DNA of 64,000 nucleotides from Bacteroidota bacterium (GTDB lineage Bacteria; Bacteroidota; Bacteroidia; Chitinophagales; Chitinophagaceae): NCBI GenBank assembly GCA_018267925.1, contig JAFDXO010000121.1, positions 1 to 64,000 of the forward strand, read 5' to 3'. Shown piece by piece: positions 6,878 to 15,551 of this stretch (position 1 is its first letter; each line of letters starts with the position of its first letter). The notes under the pieces were generated by a model. It saw only the letters and a program-made list of their open reading frames with translations, ran no database searches and was not told where the DNA came from. The position numbers and the translations under genes were made by a program.

Positions 6878-9232
6878 ATGCGATTACCTATCCTTTTGTT
6901 TATTTTTTGTTTTGTTAGCTTTTCTGCTTTAGGACAAAAAAAAGTAACCTTGAGTGGCTATATACGCGACAAGCAAAGCGGTGAAGCTCTGATTGCTGCA
7001 ACTATTTATGTAAAAGAATTAGGGATTGGGACTCAAACAAACAATTATGGATTTTATTCCGTAACGCTTCCTTCAGGACAATATAGTGTCATCTACAGCT
7101 ATATTGGCTATGCCACCCTAACGGAAGTGATGTCGTTGGTAGAAAGTAAACATTTTGATGCAGAATTGCTGAATAAAACTGCTTTACAAGAAGTAGAAGT
7201 GTTGGCCACAAGCAGAAAGGATGAAAATGTAAAAACTACAGAAATGGGCACTATCTCCATGTCCGTAGAACAAATAAAAAACCTTCCTGTGATTTTTGGA
7301 GAAGTGGATATTTTAAAGGCATTGCAACTGATGCCCGGTGTGCAATCTGCCGGCGAAGGCAATTCCGGATTTTATGTGCGTGGTGGTGGGCCGGACCAAA
7401 ACTTGGTATTGCTGGACGATGCAGTAGTATATAATCCCGGACATTTGTTTGGGTTTTTTTCTGTCTTTAATTCTGATGCCGTCAAAAATATAACCTTAAT
7501 CAAAGGCAGTATGCCTGCAAGTTATGGTGGTCGGCTATCCTCGGTTGTGGATGTTTCCATGAAGGAAGGAAATGTGAATGAATATCATGCACAAGGTGGC
7601 ATTGGACTAATAGCTTCTCGATTGACCATTGAAGGACCCTTAGAAAAGCACAAGGGTTCTTTTGTATTGTCGGGCCGACGTACCTACTTAGACGTATTGA
7701 TGCAACCGTTTACCAAAAATGGAAGTTTTAGCGGTTCGGGTTACTATTTTTATGATGCCAATCTTAAAGCCAATTTTGCTTTTAATCAACGCAACCACGT
7801 TTATTTAAGCGGTTATTTTGGTCGAGATAAATTTAAGTTTAACAGTGCGGGTTCCTCTTTTAAAGCAGAAATTCCTTGGGGAAATTCTACGGCTACACTC
7901 CGCTACAATCATTTATTCAGCGATCGGCTATTTATGAACACTTCGCTTATTTACAATGAATATCAATTTTCATTTGGAGGTAGCCAAAGTGATTTTGAAC
8001 TAAAGCTTTCCTCAGGAATTAAGGATTGGAATAGCAAAGTTGATTTTGATTATTTCGCTGCAAACAATCATCATTTTAAATGGGGACTAAATTATACCCA
8101 CCATAAATTTATTCCTAATCAAATTTCAGGTAAAACGGGTGACACCGAATTGAAACCTAACAACGCTTTGATAAAATACGCACACGAGGCCGGAGTTTAT
8201 GTACAAGATGATTTTGAATGGTTTGACTGGTTGAGAATTAATGCCGGGCTTCGTTATTCCTTTTTTGCTCAACGAGGGCCTTATTGGCGATACAGCTATG
8301 ATATCAATCAAAACAAAACCGATAGCACTTATTATAGTTCAGGCAGCATAGTGAAAAACTATGGAGGATTAGAACCTCGATTGAATGTACGCTTCTCTCT
8401 GTCTCCAACTTCTTCTATCAAAGCCAGTGTGGTGAAGTCTTATCAATACATTCATCTGGTAACCAACAACGGAACAACCTTGCCAACCGATTTGTGGGTA
8501 CCCAGCACTTATGTCGTTCAACCTCAATCTGCATGGCAATATTCATTAGGGTATTTTAAAAACTTATGGGACAACAAGGTTGAAACAAGCGTTGAAGTCT
8601 ATTACAAACACATGAAAAACCAGATTGAATATAGAGAAGGATATACGCCAACCTCCCCCACCCGCGACCCGGAATTAGATTATGTATTTGGAAACGGAAC
8701 AGCTTATGGTGCCGAATTTTTTATCAATAAAACAAAGGGAAAATTCACCGGATGGCTGGGCTACACCCTTTCTTGGACTTGGCGAAAATTCTCACAATTA
8801 AACAATGGTGAACCCTATCCGGCAAAATATGATCGGCGACATGACCTTTCAATTGTTGCCACTTATGAACATAGTAAACGTTGGACGTTTTCTGGTGTCT
8901 TTGTATATGGTTCCGGTAATGCTATAACCTTGCCAACCAACTATTATTTTGTTGAGCAGCAACTAACTCCGGAATATAGCAAACTCAATGCCTATCGGCT
9001 TTTCCCTTACCATCGGCTCGATCTTTCTGCAGTTTATACTCCCAAGCACAAAAAGCCTCATCGTTGGAAAAGTAGTTGGGCGTTTTCTATTTACAATGTT
9101 TATAGCAGACAAAACCCTTACTTCCTTTATGTGGACTCGCGCGGCAACACATCACAAGGGGTAGAAGTTAAGGTAAAACAGGTTTCAATTTTCCCCATTT
9201 TACCAAGTATCACCTACAATTTTAGTTTTTAA
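6878..9232 (+). CDS. TonB-dependent receptor with carboxypeptidase-like N-terminal domain
   Basis: A 784-residue outer membrane protein. It has a signal peptide ending at ALGQ, a carboxypeptidase-D regulatory-like beta sandwich (about residues 22-105, starting SGYIRDKQSGEALIAATIYV), a plug domain (about 115-225, with LPVIFGEVDILKALQLMPGV and GGGPDQNLVLLDD) and a 22-strand barrel ending in the aromatic YNFSF. At 784 residues it is shorter than SusC proteins and there is no SusD partner, so uptake of a metal chelate or small ligand is more likely than glycan uptake. The DUF3347 lipoprotein just upstream hints at a metal, which is inference. Confidence 0.9.
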   Translation: MRLPILLFIFCFVSFSALGQKKVTLSGYIRDKQSGEALIAATIYVKELGIGTQTNNYGFYSVTLPSGQYSVIYSYIGYATLTEVMSLVESKHFDAELLNKTALQEVEVLATSRKDENVKTTEMGTISMSVEQIKNLPVIFGEVDILKALQLMPGVQSAGEGNSGFYVRGGGPDQNLVLLDDAVVYNPGHLFGFFSVFNSDAVKNITLIKGSMPASYGGRLSSVVDVSMKEGNVNEYHAQGGIGLIASRLTIEGPLEKHKGSFVLSGRRTYLDVLMQPFTKNGSFSGSGYYFYDANLKANFAFNQRNHVYLSGYFGRDKFKFNSAGSSFKAEIPWGNSTATLRYNHLFSDRLFMNTSLIYNEYQFSFGGSQSDFELKLSSGIKDWNSKVDFDYFAANNHHFKWGLNYTHHKFIPNQISGKTGDTELKPNNALIKYAHEAGVYVQDDFEWFDWLRINAGLRYSFFAQRGPYWRYSYDINQNKTDSTYYSSGSIVKNYGGLEPRLNVRFSLSPTSSIKASVVKSYQYIHLVTNNGTTLPTDLWVPSTYVVQPQSAWQYSLGYFKNLWDNKVETSVEVYYKHMKNQIEYREGYTPTSPTRDPELDYVFGNGTAYGAEFFINKTKGKFTGWLGYTLSWTWRKFSQLNNGEPYPAKYDRRHDLSIVATYEHSKRWTFSGVFVYGSGNAITLPTNYYFVEQQLTPEYSKLNAYRLFPYHRLDLSAVYTPKHKKPHRWKSSWAFSIYNVYSRQNPYFLYVDSRGNTSQGVEVKVKQVSIFPILPSITYNFSF

Positions 9233-9369
9233 AACGGCATCATTTACTGCTTGGTTAAAAAATTAAATTTTCGCTTGTTGATTTGCTGAAACATAACACC
9301 AAAGCATGTTTAGGCAGTTGATTCCGTTTCTTTTCTTTCCCGTTTTATGGACTGAAATTCTTAATCGTT

Positions 9370-9399
9370 GGTTAACTGCTTGCTAAGTTCACGTTAACC
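9370..9399. promoter_or_regulatory. inverted repeat upstream of small RNA copy 1
   Basis: GGTTAAC (9370-9376), a 16-bp spacer and GTTAACC (9393-9399) form a perfect 7-bp inverted repeat about 50-80 bases before the presumed RNA start. The whole 45-bp block around it is repeated at 9910-9939 with two changes, both outside the arms. Likely a binding site for a dimeric regulator. Confidence 0.5.
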
Positions 9400-9448
9400 C
9401 CTTCTATTCTTTTCCTTACACTCGTTTTCGACTGCATCTTTGCATCAT

Positions 9449-9575
9449 CAAAACAAACAAAAACAAAAACAAACCCATACACCGAAAACAAAAAACAATA
9501 AGGAAAGAAGATCAAATGAATTAGTCTCCATTCTCTCCTTATATACAGAAAAGGTCCCTTTCTAGGGGCTTTTTT
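9449..9575 (+). ncRNA. structured small RNA candidate, copy 1
   Basis: No reading frame of normal size. The unit has a degenerate -7 core (CATCTTTG, 9435-9442), an A/C-rich unpaired leader, a hairpin at 9498-9542 (ATAAGGA-A-AGAA paired with TTCT-C-TCCTTAT, 21-base loop) and an intrinsic terminator at 9549-9574 (AAAAGGTCCC, loop TTTCTA, GGGGCTTTTT). The loop contains the three-codon frame ATG AAT TAG. A second copy lies about 535-540 bases downstream. The 5' end is an estimate. The 925-base gap between the TonB receptor and the next gene holds these two units; nothing was recognised in 9233-9355 or 9577-9815. Confidence 0.55.
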
Positions 9576-9909
9576 GCTATAAGCGTGTTTCTAATGACAC
9601 ATCTTTGTAGCGTCAAAGGTGTATCTGGTATCTAAGTTGCTCACTTCACTCTATCCATTTTTCACATCCACACCTTATAAAACCACCTTCATTTCTTTAT
9701 AAAAATGCCCTGACAATAACAAGCAAAATACATGTACTTAATAAAAACAAAGCAAGCTCTTAAAGCTGGAAGCCAATAGCCATACTTTTATTCGATTCTG
9801 CCGCCATTTCATCTCAAATTGATTCGCTGAAACATAATGTTGGCGTGCATTTGGTCATTAAAACTCGTTTATAGTTTTCAATTCTTCACACTTCAAATTC
9901 TTAATAGTT

Positions 9910-9939
9910 GGTTAACTGCTTGCTAAGTTCGCGTTAACC
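9910..9939. promoter_or_regulatory. inverted repeat upstream of small RNA copy 2
   Basis: GGTTAAC, 16-bp spacer, GTTAACC; the arms are identical to those at 9370-9399 and lie at the same distance from the downstream RNA unit. Confidence 0.5.
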
Positions 9940-9988
9940 CATTCCTTTTTTTTCACCACGCCTTTGAGCGGTTGCATCTTTACATCAT

Positions 9989-10111
9989 CAAAGCAAAACA
10001 AACACACAAACCTAACTATCGAAAACAAAAAAATAAGGAAAGAAGATCAAATGAAATAGTCTCCATTCTCTCCTTATATACAGAAGAAGGTCCCTTTCTA
10101 GGGACTTTCTT
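9989..10111 (+). ncRNA. structured small RNA candidate, copy 2
   Basis: Second copy of the unit at 9449-9575. The hairpin 10033-10077 is identical in its stem; the loop now reads ATG AAA TAG. The terminator stem at 10084-10111 (AAGAAGGTCCC, TTTCTA, GGGACTTTCTT) differs from copy 1 by an A-T to G-C pair change and a T-G to T-A change, so pairing is kept while sequence changed. Sequence between and around the conserved blocks has diverged much more. The -7 region is CATCTTTA. Its terminator faces the convergent FG-GAP gene. Confidence 0.55.
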
Positions 10112-10157
10112 GATTTTAGAAAGAACTGTCATTTCCTATTGCTAAAGCAATGATTGA

Positions 10158-12953
10158 TTATTGAATCACAACTAACTTTTGATGTGCTTTGATAATTCCA
10201 TCGTTTAACTCACAGATGTAAATACCCTGCGAAAACCCATCTAAAGACAATTCAAAACGATTGGAAAACTCTTTTAAATCTTGGTTGAATACATCAATTC
10301 CTGCAACATTTTTTACTGAAAACTGTATTGATTTTGGTGAAAATAATTTATTGCTCCAAGAGATGTATGCCTTGCTACGTGCAGGATTTGGATAAATGAT
10401 AAACGCTGAATCAGATGAACGAGTGCTTGAAATTGATGTTGAGTTTGATTGTGTAAAAAGAGTTATTCCGCCCAATACATTCCCTAGTACCATCTCCATT
10501 TTGCCATCTCCGTCTAAGTCTGCAAATGCAGGCACAGATCGAAATCCGGAATACATCCCCAAGTTGAGATTTAAAGATGATAGTGCTGAATCAATTTGTT
10601 GGAAAGGAATGGTAGTATTACCTGATTGAAAACCGGAAAAGACAGAAATGCGTCCAGAGTTGCTTCCTAAAACAAGATAATCGTTGTTAGAAGCATCCAT
10701 TTTCCCGACAAAAGGGGTGGCAAATGCCGTGTATAAATTCCAAGAATCAGCTTTTACTTGCCCCAACATAGATGTTTGGTATTGTAAACCAAGTTGTCCA
10801 ACACTACCCATATTTTGATAGTAATAAACGTTTCCTGTCACGCTTCCAATGAGCAAATCGGGCTTTCCATCCTTATTTAGGTCATAAATAAAAGGTGCTG
10901 CAAATTGAGCCGAATCTATATTTTGTCCGTTTGCATCTTTCAAAACAGTGGTTGTCAGTTGCCACAGAGGTTGCACATTATTTGATGCAGCCATGTTTTT
11001 ATAAAAACTAATCGTACCATTTGCATGTCCTACTACTAAATCAATCAACCCATCATTATCTAAATCACCCACAGCAGGATATACACCCTTTGTTTTAAAA
11101 CTGTCCATGTTTAGAAAATTCAACTCGCGAAGTGTAAACGATTTAGCATTTCCTGATGAAGTGTTTTCATAGTACGCAAGGCGTGCGTGCATAGATCCAT
11201 CTGCTTGAAAATAGCCATCTCCTCCAATAAACAAATCTATTTTTCCATCCTTGTTGTAGTCAAAAAGCATCGGGTATGATCCTGTTCCTAAATCAATGGT
11301 TTGATCTATTAAGGCAGTATCGCTTTGAAAGGAAAATACAGGATTAGTCAAGGTTCCCGTGTTCCGATAATAAGCAATACAATGATAATTTTCAGAAGCC
11401 ATTTCGGCACTTGGACTAATTATAATATCTTTCTTTCCATCTTGATCCAAATCAATGAAAAAAGCTGCCGGAAATTGTGCTGCTTGATAGATCTGTCCAC
11501 CGGTTTGCCATGCCGTGTCTTGTTCAATAATCGTATCGCGGGGGTGATTATACTCTACTCTTCCGTTCTTCAAAAGTTGTATGGTGTTATACGAAACGCC
11601 ACCGTTTAGATAATCTAAATCACCATCGCCATCATAATCGAGCATACAGAGCGTATTACCAGAATGGGTAATTTTAGCTGGAGGATTTGGTGGTTGCCAT
11701 TGCGGGCAATTCACACCTAATGTTTGATGTATGGACGTGCTTTGATAAACCTTTCCCCAACAAGCATCTTTCAGATTGACATGAATAGAATCGCATGGAA
11801 GCCCTTCTTCTTGTTGATAGTTTTTGTAAAAATTAATAAAGCCTCCACTAATGTTAAAAGCAAAGAAATCCATATCACCATCAGCATCCACATCGCCAAT
11901 TCCGGGGATGTCTCCACCGGGATCTACATAAGCATTAACATCACCTGAACAGGAGCTGCTCACCCACGAAATTTCATCCATAAAAATGTTTCTACCTCCT
12001 TGATTGGTGCCTTTGAACTGGAGAAATTGAGTATATCCAAAGCATGAAAAAGGAACTGAAAAGGTATATGAATACCATCCGGCAGCAGCTTTCGTGTCAG
12101 GTTGGTTTATCGAAATATTTCTTGCAATGACCCCTAAGCAGGTAGCCTTGTTCAGTGAGGTATCAGAATTGATATAAACAGCTACACTATCGTTTCCGTT
12201 ACCCATATCTCTATAAATCCAAAGGCTTATTTTGGCTTCTTGCTTCAGATTAGGTGAAATGCAAAATCGCTTTGAAATTAAACGGGAGGATTCACCCGAT
12301 TTCAACTTGGCAGCATCAAACATGATCATGGATGGCGGATGATATGGATATACAGTAGATCCGGGATTGGCACTAATACTTACCCACCCTGTTGACCCCC
12401 CATTTCCTTTAATGCTCCAACCTGCAGGAGAAAAAATTGCGCCGTCAAAACCTTCTAAATTAAAATTGAGGGGTGAATAAAATAGCTCTTTGTACTTTTT
12501 AAAGGCAAGATGATTGTTCAAATAAAATCCATAATAAATGGTAAATCCCGCAGAGCCTCTTGTCAGTAAATCAGGGATATGGTCGCAATTTAAGTCTTCT
12601 ATTTTCAAATAACTGCTAATTGCTCTTTGCCCGTTCGTTTCAGGAAAAAATTGGGCAAACTCCGGTCTGTAACGAAAATCAGGCTTGCCTGTACTTCCAT
12701 AATTTAGAAACGTTTTTATTTGCAAAGACCCTTTTTCAAACACGATCAAATCTTGCCTTCCATCATTATTTAGGTCGCCCATAGAAAATTGTGGGTTATT
12801 AAATCCTCCAGAAAAAGCCATTGTCTTTTCATGCCCACTTGCATATACTTGCCATGTGCTATCAGGAATATACAGCATCGTTTGCGCCATTGCTCCATAC
12901 GAAAAAGCACTCAATAAGAATATTGAAATACAAAAAAGAATTCTTTTGTTCAT
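10158..12953 (-). CDS. secreted FG-GAP/VCBS repeat protein with T9SS sorting domain
   Basis: A 931-residue protein. A signal peptide ends near GAMAQ. At least eight calcium-binding FG-GAP/VCBS-type repeats follow, each with a D-x-N/D-x-D-G core such as DLNNDGRQD, DVDADGDMD, DYDGDGDLD, DLDQDGKKD, DYNKDGKID and DLDGDGKME; they would form a beta propeller. Between the early repeats (about residues 155-325) lies a non-repeat segment resembling a jelly-roll domain. The last 75 residues (IYPNPARSKAYISWS... GIYICELNDG) are a type A T9SS sorting domain, so export through the type IX system and surface anchoring or release is expected. Start at 12953 gives the best signal peptide. Confidence 0.88.
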   Translation of the reverse strand: MNKRILFCISIFLLSAFSYGAMAQTMLYIPDSTWQVYASGHEKTMAFSGGFNNPQFSMGDLNNDGRQDLIVFEKGSLQIKTFLNYGSTGKPDFRYRPEFAQFFPETNGQRAISSYLKIEDLNCDHIPDLLTRGSAGFTIYYGFYLNNHLAFKKYKELFYSPLNFNLEGFDGAIFSPAGWSIKGNGGSTGWVSISANPGSTVYPYHPPSMIMFDAAKLKSGESSRLISKRFCISPNLKQEAKISLWIYRDMGNGNDSVAVYINSDTSLNKATCLGVIARNISINQPDTKAAAGWYSYTFSVPFSCFGYTQFLQFKGTNQGGRNIFMDEISWVSSSCSGDVNAYVDPGGDIPGIGDVDADGDMDFFAFNISGGFINFYKNYQQEEGLPCDSIHVNLKDACWGKVYQSTSIHQTLGVNCPQWQPPNPPAKITHSGNTLCMLDYDGDGDLDYLNGGVSYNTIQLLKNGRVEYNHPRDTIIEQDTAWQTGGQIYQAAQFPAAFFIDLDQDGKKDIIISPSAEMASENYHCIAYYRNTGTLTNPVFSFQSDTALIDQTIDLGTGSYPMLFDYNKDGKIDLFIGGDGYFQADGSMHARLAYYENTSSGNAKSFTLRELNFLNMDSFKTKGVYPAVGDLDNDGLIDLVVGHANGTISFYKNMAASNNVQPLWQLTTTVLKDANGQNIDSAQFAAPFIYDLNKDGKPDLLIGSVTGNVYYYQNMGSVGQLGLQYQTSMLGQVKADSWNLYTAFATPFVGKMDASNNDYLVLGSNSGRISVFSGFQSGNTTIPFQQIDSALSSLNLNLGMYSGFRSVPAFADLDGDGKMEMVLGNVLGGITLFTQSNSTSISSTRSSDSAFIIYPNPARSKAYISWSNKLFSPKSIQFSVKNVAGIDVFNQDLKEFSNRFELSLDGFSQGIYICELNDGIIKAHQKLVVIQ

Positions 12954-13034
12954 GCTACATTTTTTAAGCACAACTATAATCGTATTGCCAACAAGACAGT
13001 TATTCAGTGCGATTTCAATTCTTGTTTTGTAAAC

Positions 13035-13856
13035 TTATGCTATCTTATTGGTCTTTGATTGAAGTGGAGAATCTGCTTCATTCAAGAAATGATTAAACAC
13101 CAATTTATCGAGAAGAGAAGGAAAAAACTTGCTTAGAAATACGGTTATTTTTCCTTGCATTGTCATCACTACGGTTCTTTTTCTTTTGTGGGCAGCATCA
13201 AAAATTATCTTGGCACACTGTTCTGCGCTCATTAGCTTGTTTTCATCAAGAGGCGTTTCCTTTTGAGCTGCACCACTCGCACTTCTTGCCACATTTCGAA
13301 TATTAGACGAAGTAAACCCCGGTGCCGCCCACATAACATGCACTTGGGTTTGCAACAGTTCCGTTCTAAGTGCTTCAAGAAACCCTTGCATAGCAAATTT
13401 TGAAGCAGAATAACCCGTTCTTCCAGGAAGCCCTCTATATCCGGCAATTGAGGAAATTCCTATGATAGTTCCATTGCTCTTTTTTATTGCACCTAAAGCA
13501 TACTTGGTGCAAAAAACCGTTCCCCAAAAATTCACATTCATCAACTCTTGCAGCACCGATAAATCTGCCTCTTCAAACAAAGCCCGCATAGATATGCCTG
13601 CATTATTGATCAAAAGATCAATCTGACCATACTTTTCAATTGCGGCTTTTATAAAATGCTTACAATCCTGCTCCTTACTGACATCAGCCGACACACAAAG
13701 TGATGTAGCAGATGGCGGGAAATGTGATTCTAATTTTTTTAAATTCCTAGCACACAATGCAATGCGTGCGCCACGCTTCAAAGCCTCTTCGGCTAAAGCT
13801 TTACCAATGCCGGAAGATGCTCCGGTAATAAGGACAACCTTGTTGTTAAGCAACAT
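13035..13856 (-). CDS. short-chain dehydrogenase/reductase
   Basis: A 273-residue classical SDR: nucleotide-binding TGASSGIGKA at about residues 11-20, LLINNAGIS, an SSIAG serine block and the catalytic YSASK with Tyr and Lys four apart. The N-terminal Arg after the first strand (ALCARN) suggests NADPH preference. The C-terminal part carries a hydrophobic segment (MQGKITVFLSKFFPSLL) as in DltE/YqjQ-like SDRs. Substrate unknown. The ATG at 13856 fits the family start; a 12-residue extension is possible. Confidence 0.88.
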   Translation of the reverse strand: MLLNNKVVLITGASSGIGKALAEEALKRGARIALCARNLKKLESHFPPSATSLCVSADVSKEQDCKHFIKAAIEKYGQIDLLINNAGISMRALFEEADLSVLQELMNVNFWGTVFCTKYALGAIKKSNGTIIGISSIAGYRGLPGRTGYSASKFAMQGFLEALRTELLQTQVHVMWAAPGFTSSNIRNVARSASGAAQKETPLDENKLMSAEQCAKIIFDAAHKRKRTVVMTMQGKITVFLSKFFPSLLDKLVFNHFLNEADSPLQSKTNKIA

Positions 13857-13926
13857 AAGTGCAATGTACCCAAGTATCGTAATACTTCGCATTTTGAAAG
13901 TATTGTTCTTGCACCATTTTTTTAAT

Positions 13927-13934
13927 TAGGTTTG
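13927..13934 (+). promoter_or_regulatory. TAnnTTTG promoter core
   Basis: TAGGTTTG, 16 bases before the ATG at 13951, with TTG at 13903-13905 as a possible -33 box. Confidence 0.4.
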
Positions 13935-13950
13935 TAAAAAGCACATCAAA

Positions 13951-14493
13951 ATGGAAAGAATTGGCGTGTTGCTCGATAAAATCAAGGAGTTAAACAACAA
14001 AGGGACACACTCCATAATTGATATTGATCTGATGACCGACTATACGAAGGTTTTGTATGCAGACTTGTTGGAGTGGAGAAGTAAAATGGCATTTTCGAAC
14101 ACAATAACTCCGCCTCAAGTCATTGTAGAATCTAAGGCGACACCTGAAATGCCAAAACCTGCACCGGAACCGATGTTTCAAGCGGCTTCAATTTCTGCTC
14201 AACCTGCCCCTACAAAACCTGCAACTCCTGTTTATGGTACACATTATAACCCAACTGACATTCGTCTTAAAATAGGCATCAACGACAAATATCAGTTTAT
14301 CAGTGAATTATTTGGAAACGACAAAGACCTATACGAACAACTGCTTGACCAAGTCAACAAGCTACAAACAGAAGAAGAAGCCGTTCGTATTGTACACCAA
14401 ATGGCTAGTAATCAATTTTGGTGGAACGAAGAATCAGATGTAGTTCAAACATTTTACCAAACAGTTAAAAATCATTTTTCAAAACGGCATTAG
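13951..14493 (+). CDS. conserved hypothetical protein (Bacteroidota)
   Basis: A 180-residue soluble protein with three parts: an N-terminal helical region (about 1-55), a Pro/Ala-rich linker (about 56-100) and a C-terminal helical domain (about 105-178) starting DIRLKIGINDKYQFISELF and containing NQFWWNEES. The layout, a short N-terminal helix bundle joined to a conserved C-terminal domain, is common among Bacteroidota proteins of unknown function. Its 3' end overlaps the convergent gene by 4 bases. Confidence 0.75.
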   Translation: MERIGVLLDKIKELNNKGTHSIIDIDLMTDYTKVLYADLLEWRSKMAFSNTITPPQVIVESKATPEMPKPAPEPMFQAASISAQPAPTKPATPVYGTHYNPTDIRLKIGINDKYQFISELFGNDKDLYEQLLDQVNKLQTEEEAVRIVHQMASNQFWWNEESDVVQTFYQTVKNHFSKRH

Positions 14494-15257
14494 TCGAAAT
14501 AAAACTCTTCAGACTTGCGATGAAAAATAGGAATGAACCAACCACCCCGAATGCCCCAAAGAATATCTAATCGAGAATCTGTTCCTTGCTTTTGAACATC
14601 AAATAAATAATCTCGTCTGCCAGCTGTGAAACCCGCTAAAAAGTTGAAGCCGATGGAGAAATTGACAAGGCTATTGTTTGAAAAATATGAATAGCCTACA
14701 TACTGCTCAACAAACCAACCATTTGTCAACCGATCATACCCTTTCTTATAATCACCATCAAGCTGAGGAACATAGCCACTATTTTTAGTGGTGATTGAAA
14801 TTTTGTGTTGAATAAATCCGGCAGAAGTTGTAAGCGTAATGCCATTATCAGGATTAGTTTTAGAAATGTTGATAGTCTTTCCGGCTAAAAAACCGATTGC
14901 ATACCCTCGTTCAAAAACACCCACATTAGTACGAAAACCTTCCGCAGTAATAACATTGCCACGAGCATCTTTCAGATTGGACATAAACCCTTCTTCTTTT
15001 ATCTTGTTGCCTAAAATGAAATCACCTTTAACACCGATCATCCAATTAGATTTTGTTTTGAAAAAAACAGATGGACCAACTCGATAACTTGTGCCAAAAC
15101 GCTTGGCCATATCGGCAGCCGGTAAATCAAAATTCCCATAAACGGCAATCACAAAACCCTTTCTGGCTTCCCTTTTCGGAGTTCCAAACAAATCATCTTG
15201 CGCAGAGGCAGAACAGGTAATGAACAGAGCGAAAAGCAATAAAAAATTTATCCGCAT
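14490..15257 (-). CDS. predicted outer membrane beta-barrel protein
   Basis: A 255-residue protein with a signal peptide (MRINFLLLFALFITCSASAQ) and an alternating pattern typical of small barrels: FVIAVYGNFD, YRVGPSVFFK, WMIGVKGDFILG, VNFSIGFNFLAGF and WGIRGGWFIP. The C-terminus FYFD ends in aromatic residues. No ligand or family is recognised. It is probably monocistronic; the start at 15257 is set by the signal peptide. Confidence 0.75.
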   Translation of the reverse strand: MRINFLLLFALFITCSASAQDDLFGTPKREARKGFVIAVYGNFDLPAADMAKRFGTSYRVGPSVFFKTKSNWMIGVKGDFILGNKIKEEGFMSNLKDARGNVITAEGFRTNVGVFERGYAIGFLAGKTINISKTNPDNGITLTTSAGFIQHKISITTKNSGYVPQLDGDYKKGYDRLTNGWFVEQYVGYSYFSNNSLVNFSIGFNFLAGFTAGRRDYLFDVQKQGTDSRLDILWGIRGGWFIPIFHRKSEEFYFD

Positions 15258-15345
15258 AAAATGAACAGACCTCAAAAATACAAAAGTCAGTAGGGATGAA
15301 TAGAATAGAATTCTTCTCTTGTGAAAACAAAAATTATGAAAGAAA

Positions 15346-15376
15346 TTTGGAAAAGCTGACTAACTCCGTATCTTTG
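15346..15376 (+). promoter_or_regulatory. tRNA-Arg promoter
   Basis: TTTG (15346-15349), a 19-bp spacer and TATCTTTG (15369-15376): a full match to the Bacteroidota primary sigma consensus, 46 bases before the tRNA. This is the cleanest promoter in the window and serves as an internal standard for the others. Confidence 0.75.
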
Positions 15377-15421
15377 CAATCCCAAAACGAAAAAATACCC
15401 CTTTTCTTTTGGAAAAATGAT

Positions 15422-15498
15422 GGCCTCGTAGCTCAACTGAATAGAGCATTTGACTACGGATCAAAAGGTTTCAGGTTTGAATCCTGACGAGGTCACCA
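15422..15498 (+). tRNA. tRNA-Arg (ACG)
   Basis: A complete cloverleaf: acceptor GGCCTCG paired with CGAGGTC (one G-U), D stem GCTC/GAGC, anticodon stem TTTGA/TCAAA around the loop CTACGGA (anticodon ACG, to be deaminated to ICG), variable loop AGGTT, T stem TCAGG/CCTGA around TTTGAAT, discriminator A and an encoded CCA end. Read by TadA-modified inosine, it would decode CGU, CGC and CGA. Confidence 0.95.
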
Positions 15499-15528
15499 AA
15501 AAAAAGAGGCTTTTAGCCTCTTTTTTTA
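15499..15528 (+). terminator. intrinsic terminator of the tRNA gene
   Basis: An A-run, GAGGC, loop TTTTA, GCCTC and a T-run immediately after the CCA end. The A-run and T-run make it bidirectional, so it can also end transcripts of the convergent acetyltransferase gene. Confidence 0.85.
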
Positions 15529-15551
15529 TTTTTCAACCATAGTGTTTTGGC

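Noticed and set aside
15296-15487. A 63-codon frame overlapping tRNA-Arg.
   Set aside because: It is covered by the tRNA and its promoter and has no protein-like features.
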